DNA from: Anaerolineales bacterium
GTDB taxonomy: Bacteria > Chloroflexota > Anaerolineae > Anaerolineales > UBA4823
DNA: 58,713 nucleotides
Direction of reading: 5' to 3'
Assembly: GCA_020354045.1 (NCBI GenBank)
Contig: CP070639.1
Span: forward strand, 2,772,162 to 2,830,874
Position numbers and translations under genes: made by a program. This document shows positions 52,564-58,713 of this stretch, one piece after another. The notes beneath the pieces were generated by a model, which worked only from the letters and a program-made list of their open reading frames with translations, ran no database searches and had not been told where the DNA came from. Within the stretch, counting starts at the first letter, position 1, and every line of letters begins with the position of its first letter.

Positions 52564-53711
52564 ATCTGAGTTTCCCCTGGTTTTTTCAATTTATTACTAC
52601 CGTCTAATTCTGGTAGTGTCTCACTCATAGACATCCTGCGCCGTGAGCGCCGTCTGCTCCAGATCTCACTGCTGACCACAAATACAACCACCAGCCCATT
52701 CAATGCGATGATAAAGGCAGACGGAACCTGCATTACTCTCTGAAGTTTATTTGCACCTACCAGCAATGCCCCGAACAAAAAAGAGGCTGGGATCGTGCCG
52801 ATCGGATGCAACTTGCCAAATAACGCAGCCACAATCCCGTTAAAACCAGCACTCCCTGTAAATCCCATTGCAGAGCCATCTGTGAACATGCGATGGTGAA
52901 CACCCAATATCTGTATTGCCCCCCCTAACCCGGCAAATGCACCGCTGAGCAACAAGGAAAGAACTATATAGCGTTTCACATCAATACCTGCATACCTAGA
53001 TGCATCCGGATTAAGGCCGACCGCCCGGATTCGATATCCTATCGAAGTGCGCCACAAAAACAAGTAAACCAGAATAGCCAGCACTACAGCAATTCCTGCT
53101 CCCAGGTGTAAGCGCGTAGGAACTAAGCGGGGTAAGTCAAACGCCTGTACTAATCGGGCAGTTTGGGGGATTTTGGAGGCCGCGTTGAATTGATCGGGAT
53201 CTAGAAGTGGGTCACGTAACAAATAATTCATGAATTGGACCGCGATAGCATTCATCATGATCGTGCTAAGAATTTCATTGACGTTAAAATAAGCCTTGAG
53301 AGCCCCAGGAATCCCTCCCCAGATGGCTCCTGCAAGGAAACCCGCCAGCATGGCGAGTGGGACAACAAAAAAAGCGGGCACTTCAGGCAACCACAATCCA
53401 ACCACCGTGGCTCCGATCGCACCCATAACGAGCTGCCCTTCTCCCCCAATATTGATCACACCTCCCCGAAATGAAATACAAATCCCAAGACCTACCATCA
53501 AAAGTGGTGTGGCTCTCACAATCGTGTCTGCCAACGAATTGGTGCTGCCAAATGCTCCCTCCACCATGGCTGCATAGGCTTGTAGCGGATTTGCGCCTAA
53601 GAGCACCAGCATAACGGCACCCACTGCCAGGGCAGCAAACGTCGCCAGTACAGGCAGTAGCGCATCGACTATTTTTTCAAAATCAAGTTTTTTGAGTAAT
53701 GGATTCTGCAT
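52560..53711 (-). CDS. ABC permease, nucleoside type, YufP/NupB-like (pair 1)
   Basis: About 383 residues with a cytoplasmic N-terminus, about 10 helices and a basic C-terminus (SRRRSRRRMS). Motifs: FRGGVINIGGEGQLVMGAIGA, LSTIMMNAIAVQFMNYLLRDP, and YRIRAVGLNPDASRYAGID in the coupling loop. It is the first permease of pair 1. ATG at 53711 or GTG at 53717 could be used; the second overlaps the upstream stop. Confidence 0.9.
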   Translation of the reverse strand: MQNPLLKKLDFEKIVDALLPVLATFAALAVGAVMLVLLGANPLQAYAAMVEGAFGSTNSLADTIVRATPLLMVGLGICISFRGGVINIGGEGQLVMGAIGATVVGLWLPEVPAFFVVPLAMLAGFLAGAIWGGIPGALKAYFNVNEILSTIMMNAIAVQFMNYLLRDPLLDPDQFNAASKIPQTARLVQAFDLPRLVPTRLHLGAGIAVVLAILVYLFLWRTSIGYRIRAVGLNPDASRYAGIDVKRYIVLSLLLSGAFAGLGGAIQILGVHHRMFTDGSAMGFTGSAGFNGIVAALFGKLHPIGTIPASFLFGALLVGANKLQRVMQVPSAFIIALNGLVVVFVVSSEIWSRRRSRRRMSMSETLPELDGSNKLKKPGETQI

Positions 53712-53713
53712 GC

Positions 53714-54685
53714 TCACTCATTCTCAAAGGTTGTGCCCAGGGCCATTGGAGGTGACACGCGCAATGCTCTGGACATGGGACCTCGCATTGGTTTGGGCAT
53801 GAGCAAGATCAACCGTTCCGTAAATTCACTACCGACTGTCAATAACACGAAGATCATCAACAACCAGGGAATAGAATTGAACGCTACAACGGAAACCTCC
53901 GGGAAGGTCCGCTGTAACACGGTGGCAAGCGCTTTCGTCGCTCCAAACAATATTGCACCCAAAGCCCCTCGCACTGGGGACCAGCCACCAAAAATTACAA
54001 TTGCCAGTGCAATCCATCCTAAGCCGCGTGTATGCCCATCTGACCAACCCAGCTTGACATCCAGTGAATAGGCTGCCCCAGCAATACCAATCAAGCCTCC
54101 ACCCACTATCGTATATATATAGCGCAGCCGGTTGACATTGATCCCACGTGCAAAAGATGCTTCCGGACGTTCCCCCACCGACCTCAAATGCAAGCCTGGC
54201 TGAGTCCGGTTCAGATACCACCAAGTCAGGAAGATAAGAACGATCGCGAAATAAACCACCAAATCTTGATTAAAAAATATTGGGCCTATGATCGGAATGT
54301 CTTTGAGAACAGGTATGGGTAGATGTTTTACTACTGGGCCAGGAATGCGAGTGTAATTCTGTCCTAAAAATGCGCTCAAATCATCACCGAGCAGCGTCAG
54401 TACAAAACCAATCGCAACCTGGTTCTGTTTTAACCGGAAGCTGCCAAACGCAACGAGAAGAGCCATGATCGCACCAACGATGGCTGCAGCCAGAAAACCA
54501 TACAGCAAACTGTCAGTCTTTAATCCCACCACGAAACCCGTCATGGCCGCCATCATCATCGTCCCATCCACGGATAGGTTTATAACTCCCACGCGTTCCG
54601 TGATAGTTTCACCACTAACAGCAATGATAAGCGGTGAGGATTGCAGTAAAATCGAAGCTAACTGTCTGATCAGTTCATCGCTCAT
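53714..54685 (-). CDS. ABC permease, nucleoside type, YufQ/NupC-like (pair 2)
   Basis: 323 residues, about 9 helices, with ERVGVINLSVDGTMMMAAMTG, the coupling loop LRSVGERPEASFARGINV and GWIALAIVIFGGWSPVRGAL. It is a diverged second version of the 51631 gene, so the cluster holds two full pairs. A very strong ribosome site (AGGAGGAGGTGAGGG) lies before the ATG, inside the end of the upstream permease gene. Confidence 0.9.
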   Translation of the reverse strand: MSDELIRQLASILLQSSPLIIAVSGETITERVGVINLSVDGTMMMAAMTGFVVGLKTDSLLYGFLAAAIVGAIMALLVAFGSFRLKQNQVAIGFVLTLLGDDLSAFLGQNYTRIPGPVVKHLPIPVLKDIPIIGPIFFNQDLVVYFAIVLIFLTWWYLNRTQPGLHLRSVGERPEASFARGINVNRLRYIYTIVGGGLIGIAGAAYSLDVKLGWSDGHTRGLGWIALAIVIFGGWSPVRGALGAILFGATKALATVLQRTFPEVSVVAFNSIPWLLMIFVLLTVGSEFTERLILLMPKPMRGPMSRALRVSPPMALGTTFENE

Positions 54686-55730
54686 CCCTCACCTCCTCCT
54701 TAGAACGCTTACCAATTCTTAGAACACCTGGATTACCAAACAACAACATAAATAACACCAGGACTCCTGTCAAGACTCCTCCCAAGGAAGAATGGAGCTG
54801 GGTGCGTAACTGCAACGAAATGCTTCCATTCAGTACAGCTGAAAAGAATAATGCAATCAGGGGTACCCAGAACATCCGAAAAGAGGCGAGCATAACCACC
54901 AGCAAAGCCAAAAAACCGATACCACCCGAGATACTTTGACGCAGACTGTCGAACCAGCTTAATACTCGCACTGCACCCCCCAGTCCAGCTAATGCTCCAC
55001 AGAACATCATCGCTAGGATTGCCTCACGCTCACTGGATACACCTAGCAGGAAAGCAGAGCGTGGGTTCTTACCGAGTGCTCTTAACTTAAGCCCCCAAAC
55101 GGTTCCCCTCAAAGCAAGGATAATCAACCCAAAAGCAATTACTGCAAACACAAATGAGATAGGACTAAACCGCGATTCAGCAAACCGTGGGAGCAGTGCC
55201 GCTGCTTGAAAAGGCTGTGTACCCCTGAAGGTACCGCCTTCAGGAGGTTGCCAGGGACCAGAGATGAGATAATTGGTGAGAATAATCGCCAGATTATTTA
55301 ATGCCAGACCTCCAAATATCTCATGAACACCTCCACGCGTCTTCAGGATGGCTGTCAATCCAGCCCACAAAGCTGCAGCCAACATAGCCGCCATGATTTC
55401 AAGTGGGATTAAGAGAAATTGGGGTCCAGGAAATTTCAAGGCTACCCAGCTTGCCGCGATAGCCCCCATAACGATCTGTCCTTCCACACCAATATTCCAC
55501 AATCCTGCTGTAAAAGTGACTAGCAAGCCAACCGATGATAATAAAAGGGGAATCCAAAATGCCAGCACACTGAGTGTCTTAGATTGATCCCCAAAGGCTC
55601 CTCGCCACATAGATTGAGCCGCTTCGAGCGGGCTGGCACCAAACAAGATTAAGAGGACTGCAGTGAATATTAATGCCCCCAGGATGGGGATGATCGGCCA
55701 GAACCACCGAATGCTTTGTTTGAAATTCAT
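54675..55730 (-). CDS. ABC permease, nucleoside type, YufP/NupB-like (pair 2)
   Basis: 351 residues, about 9-10 helices. Motifs: TAGLWNIGVEGQIVMGAIAAS, GGVHEIFGGLALNNLAIILTN, and KLRALGKNPRSAFLLGV in the coupling loop. It overlaps the upstream ATPase stop (ATGA at 55727-55730) and the downstream permease start, so the three genes are translationally coupled. It is the partner of the 53714 gene. Confidence 0.9.
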   Translation of the reverse strand: MNFKQSIRWFWPIIPILGALIFTAVLLILFGASPLEAAQSMWRGAFGDQSKTLSVLAFWIPLLLSSVGLLVTFTAGLWNIGVEGQIVMGAIAASWVALKFPGPQFLLIPLEIMAAMLAAALWAGLTAILKTRGGVHEIFGGLALNNLAIILTNYLISGPWQPPEGGTFRGTQPFQAAALLPRFAESRFSPISFVFAVIAFGLIILALRGTVWGLKLRALGKNPRSAFLLGVSSEREAILAMMFCGALAGLGGAVRVLSWFDSLRQSISGGIGFLALLVVMLASFRMFWVPLIALFFSAVLNGSISLQLRTQLHSSLGGVLTGVLVLFMLLFGNPGVLRIGKRSKEEVRDER

Positions 55731-57190
55731 GCCTGGCCTCCAATCAAGTGGCCTAATTCATCCACCGTGGTCTCCTTGGCATTTACAATCCTTGACATGA
55801 CGCCTCCGGACAACACAGCGATACGATCACTACGTTCGATCACCTCATCCAGGTCAGCTGACATAAACAAGATCGCGGTTCCATCCTTACGACGTTCATT
55901 AAGCAAACCCCAGATCCAGTCAGTTGAACGAATGTCCAGGCCACGTGTTGGATGCTCCAGTAATAACAACTTGAGAGGTGAGTTAAGCAAGGAGAACAAG
56001 AGACGTTGCTGGTTGCCACCCGAAAGTTGATCAGCGGTAGAATCGGGACGTCCAACGATTTGATAGGTCTTTATCCGCTCTGTTGTGATATCACGGGCTG
56101 CGCGCCAATCCACGAGAAAATCATGTTTTGGTTGTGCCAGCACGATGTGCTCCGTAATTGACAAACCAGCTACTAAACCCTCTTCTAATCTGCCAGCAGC
56201 CAGATAAGCAACACCAGCCTGTTGGCGGTGATGGTAAGACCAATTAGTGATCTCCTCGTCCTGAAGCAATAAGTTTCCCTGGCTGGGACGTAATAACCCT
56301 GCACATGCTTGCAGCAACAACTTTTGCCCACTCCCCTCCAAACCCGCTAACCCAAAGACTTCTCCAGATTTCACCTCCAAATTTATATTTTGAACCGTTA
56401 GCCTGGGTGTCTCTATACTTAGATTTTTTAATTCTAAGACCGTCTTCCCTAATTCATGGTCGGGCCTCACCTCTCGAACAGGTATTTGCCCAAACATCAT
56501 TTCCACCAAACGCTCATTGGGACAAGGAACTTTTATGCCACCTACCAGCTTCCCCTGCCGCAACACATACGCGTAATCGCACAACTCCTGAACTTCATCA
56601 AGTTTATGGGAGACCAGTATGACTGTCTTGCCCTCATCGTAAGCCAATCTCCGGATCGAATCAAACAGAACCTCCTTTTGTTCTGCACTGATCCCCGTTG
56701 TTGGTTCATCCAGGATTAACAATTCTGCCCCACCTGATAGCAATCTGACCAGTTCCAGCTGTTGGCGTTGTCCTAAGGATAAACTCTCGATCAGATAATC
56801 TGGGTCAACATCAAAATTGTATTTACTTAGGAGATCTTTCATCTCCTTTTTGGCAGCTTGATAATTGAGAATCAGTTTTTTGTCTTTCGCTAATAAATAG
56901 TTATCGATTACTCGAAGTGGTGGGATATCTAGCGGATCTTGATAAACCATACCAATGCCTTGTGTAAGTGCGTTTGCAGGTGATACGAAATATGTTGGTT
57001 TTGAATCGAGGATGATTTGACCACGGTCAGCAGGCTGATACCCAGAGAGGATCTTCATCAGGGTGCTTTTACCTGCCCCATTTTCCCCCAACAGTCCATA
57101 AACCTTGCTCCCTTCAAATTGTAAGCTTATTCCAGCATTCGCTTTTACAGGGCCAAAGAATTTATGGATATCTTGTAGTTCAACTTGCAT
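55727..57190 (-). CDS. ABC transporter ATP-binding protein, two NBDs, nucleoside type
   Basis: 487 residues with two NBDs: Walker A GENGAGKST and signature LSLGQRQQLELVRLLSGG in the first, then GLEGSGQKLLLQ and LSGGNQQRLLFSLL in the second. It is the first gene of the transporter operon and pairs most simply with the adjacent permeases (pair 2). A ribosome site AAGGAGAG precedes the ATG. A perfect palindrome lies 31-49 bases upstream of the start. Confidence 0.92.
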   Translation of the reverse strand: MQVELQDIHKFFGPVKANAGISLQFEGSKVYGLLGENGAGKSTLMKILSGYQPADRGQIILDSKPTYFVSPANALTQGIGMVYQDPLDIPPLRVIDNYLLAKDKKLILNYQAAKKEMKDLLSKYNFDVDPDYLIESLSLGQRQQLELVRLLSGGAELLILDEPTTGISAEQKEVLFDSIRRLAYDEGKTVILVSHKLDEVQELCDYAYVLRQGKLVGGIKVPCPNERLVEMMFGQIPVREVRPDHELGKTVLELKNLSIETPRLTVQNINLEVKSGEVFGLAGLEGSGQKLLLQACAGLLRPSQGNLLLQDEEITNWSYHHRQQAGVAYLAAGRLEEGLVAGLSITEHIVLAQPKHDFLVDWRAARDITTERIKTYQIVGRPDSTADQLSGGNQQRLLFSLLNSPLKLLLLEHPTRGLDIRSTDWIWGLLNERRKDGTAILFMSADLDEVIERSDRIAVLSGGVMSRIVNAKETTVDELGHLIGGQA

Positions 57191-57220
57191 GCACTGTCTC
57201 TCCTTAATTGTGCGCTGTAG

Positions 57221-57239
57221 ATCAAGATTTCATCTTGAT
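57221..57239. promoter_or_regulatory. Palindromic operator candidate before the transporter operon
   Basis: ATCAAGAT-ttc-ATCTTGAT is a perfect 8-bp inverted repeat with a three-base centre, 31-49 bases upstream of the ATPase start. TGTGC and GCACA lie further out as partial symmetry. This is the size and position of a repressor site. The regulator is not in the window. Confidence 0.55.
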
Positions 57240-57370
57240 ATGCACATTCAGTCACGAATAGGGATTTACTTCCCAATTAGCAGCAGATGAACAGAATAAA
57301 AATCTACGAAAGATAATAGTTTAGTAAGAAATCCGCCAGTGTCATTAATCCGTATTTCAAAAAATAATTT

Positions 57371-57413
57371 GAAGGATTTTACACCATTTTAAAAATACTG
57401 TATAAAATCCTTC
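57371..57413 (-). terminator. Terminator after the carbamate kinase gene
   Basis: GAAGGATTTTA (57371-57381) and TAAAATCCTTC (57403-57413) form an 11-base inverted repeat with a 21-base loop. On the minus strand a T-rich run (AAATTATTTTTT) follows. It separates the carbamoyltransferase-carbamate kinase unit from the transporter operon. Confidence 0.65.
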
Positions 57414-57434
57414 ATTTCTCATTACCGAACAATC

Positions 57435-58391
57435 TTAAGGCACAATCCAGGTACCCGTCTCCCCACGTAATGCTTTGCCAATATTTTCCGGGTTTGTGAT
57501 GATCGCCTGCTTACCACCAGCCTCTAAAAACCATACAATCGCCTGAATCTTTGGAGCCATTGAGCCTTTCGCAAAGTGTATGCCTTCCTGCAGGTAACCT
57601 TTCGCTTCGGAGAGGGTCATGTGATCAAGCCACTTTTGATTAGGTTTGCCATAGTTCAGGGCGACTTTTTCGACCGCGGTTGAGATCAGAAATAAATCCG
57701 CATCAATCAGATTGGCAAGCAGCCCGCTGGCGAAATCTTTATCAATCACAGCAGCAACACCGCGAAATTCTCTCTCACCCATGTCGATGACAGGGATACC
57801 ACCACCACCAACGGTGATCACGACAACACCATTGCTGATCAGAGTTTTCACTGATTTTAACTCCACCACCTCTTTCGGTAATGGAGAGGCCACTACCCGT
57901 CTCCAGCCACGACCAGCATCTTCCACCACGCTCCAGCCCATATCCGCTTCCCTGGTTTTGGCTTCCGCTTCGTCCATAAAACCACCAATTGGTTTGGAAG
58001 GGTTTGCAAAGGCGGGGTCATTCTTATCCACCATGACCTGGGTAATCACGGTTGCGATAGGCTTATGAATACCGCGCTTGTACAACTCAGTTTGTAGTGT
58101 TTGCTGTAAGGCATACCCGATCGCCCCCTGGCTATCAGCTCCACATACATCCAGGGGAATCTCGTGCATGCCTTCCACTTTATGCGCAATTTCAGACCGT
58201 CGCAAGATGAACCCCACTTGCGGGCCATTCCCGTGACCGATGGCTACATCCCACCCAGCTTCGATCATATCAGCAATATGATAGGTGGTTTCCTTGGCTG
58301 CCAGATATTGGTCTTCTACCGTCTGGTGTTGCTTATCCTTAATTAGTGAATTGCCACCGATGGCAACAACTGCAACTTTTCTCTCTGCCAT
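57435..58391 (-). CDS. arcC: Carbamate kinase
   Basis: 318 residues of the amino acid kinase fold: VVAIGGNSLIKD near the N-terminus, IGHGNGPQVGFILRRSE, LDVCGADSQGAIGYALQQ, VITVGGGGIPV and GSMAPKIQAIVWFLEAGGKQAIIT. It converts carbamoyl phosphate and ADP to ATP and carbamate, so it is usually the energy-yielding last step of arginine, agmatine or purine-derived ureide breakdown. It follows a carbamoyltransferase gene by two bases and ends at a terminator. Confidence 0.95.
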   Translation of the reverse strand: MAERKVAVVAIGGNSLIKDKQHQTVEDQYLAAKETTYHIADMIEAGWDVAIGHGNGPQVGFILRRSEIAHKVEGMHEIPLDVCGADSQGAIGYALQQTLQTELYKRGIHKPIATVITQVMVDKNDPAFANPSKPIGGFMDEAEAKTREADMGWSVVEDAGRGWRRVVASPLPKEVVELKSVKTLISNGVVVITVGGGGIPVIDMGEREFRGVAAVIDKDFASGLLANLIDADLFLISTAVEKVALNYGKPNQKWLDHMTLSEAKGYLQEGIHFAKGSMAPKIQAIVWFLEAGGKQAIITNPENIGKALRGETGTWIVP

Positions 58392-58393
58392 GC

Positions 58394-58713
58394 TTACCTC
58401 ATTGTTAAAGCCATTACGGCTTTTTGGACATGCATACGGTTTTCAGCTTCATCGTATACCACCGATTGTTCGCTATCTATTACGCCATCGGTGACTTCGA
58501 TATTCCGATCAGCTGGAAGTGGATGCATATAGATTGCATCAGGTTTTGCCAATTTCATCTTGCGTTCATCGGTGATCCAATGTGAATATTTCTGGATGAT
58601 TTTGGCTCCCTCATCAGGGTCCGGTGTATGCACCATGGCACCCCACGACTTGGCATAGATGATATCCGCATCCTTGAATGCAGCTTCCATATCGTCCACG
58701 ACCTCAAACCCTG
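58394..58713 (-). CDS. Carbamoyltransferase (ornithine/YgeW-like), C-terminal part, cut by the window end
   Basis: The frame is open to the right edge, so the start lies outside the window. Visible motifs are GFEVVDDMEAAFKDADIIYAKSW, then MHPLPADRNIEVTDGVIDS and VVYDEAENRMHVQKAVMA, the C-terminal half of the aspartate/ornithine carbamoyltransferase fold. The HPLP motif helps bind carbamoyl phosphate. The acceptor amino acid cannot be told from this part. Together with carbamate kinase, it probably runs in the phosphorolytic direction to make carbamoyl phosphate. Confidence 0.85.
   Translation of the reverse strand, partial: GFEVVDDMEAAFKDADIIYAKSWGAMVHTPDPDEGAKIIQKYSHWITDERKMKLAKPDAIYMHPLPADRNIEVTDGVIDSEQSVVYDEAENRMHVQKAVMALTMR

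Noticed and set aside
53829-54224. 131-residue minus-strand frame with aromatic runs
   Set aside because: It is a second frame inside a permease gene that has clear family motifs.

Overview
The window looks like a chromosomal segment of a Chloroflexota bacterium, probably class Anaerolineae. This is inferred from protein style only: threonine/glutamate-rich lipoprotein linkers, DUF11 surface repeats, a sortase, a CeoBC-like pair of TrkA proteins, and a Gram-positive-type YidC with no periplasmic domain. No rRNA, tRNA, CRISPR array, insertion sequence or prophage was seen. Coding density is high, and no stretch longer than about 300 bases lacks a gene.

Layout. Positions 1-4650: the end of a PQQ-type sugar dehydrogenase, then folC-lon on the minus strand. 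lon is split by one in-frame TAG codon. Positions 4845-18384: housekeeping and signalling genes (DUF218 protein, HD protein, TilS, sirtuin, GAF histidine kinase, endonuclease-type MutL, HAD phosphatase), a tyrosine-recombinase-like protein with its catalytic residues replaced, an unpaired CoA-transferase subunit, and three envelope proteases (CtpA, YugP-type, HtrA). Positions 18408-21822: a KimA-like APC permease with two TrkA-type NAD/RCK proteins, a likely potassium uptake unit. Positions 21892-28316: the origin-type cluster rpmH-rnpA-yidD-yidC-jag, with an extra beta-propeller lipoprotein inserted, then a PfkB kinase and parA-parB. dnaA and recognisable DnaA boxes are absent.

Positions 28376-41892: an amidohydrolase, an orphan OmpR-type regulator, a 745-residue protein that joins DUF11 repeats and an LPGTG sorting signal to a sortase domain, selB with a coiled-coil neighbour, and three genes for a complex-I/Mrp-like membrane module that has no electron-input subunits. 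Positions 41924-58713, all minus strand: a nitrogen and nucleobase region. It holds a dihydropyrimidinase-type hydantoinase, a fold-type-II PLP enzyme, threonine synthase, a glycosyltransferase, two complete nucleoside-type (Bmp/Nup) ABC transporters served by one two-headed binding protein, carbamate kinase and the end of a carbamoyltransferase. Together these could import nucleosides or ureides and recover ATP from carbamoyl phosphate.

Several genes appear leaderless: a TATAAT-like -10 element lies 6-8 bases before the start codon with no ribosome binding site. The clearest case is a palindromic -10 shared by the divergent mutL and HAD genes. The most unusual items are the substrate-sortase fusion, the tandem binding protein with two transporters, the degenerate recombinase, the reduced Nuo-like module and the interrupted lon.
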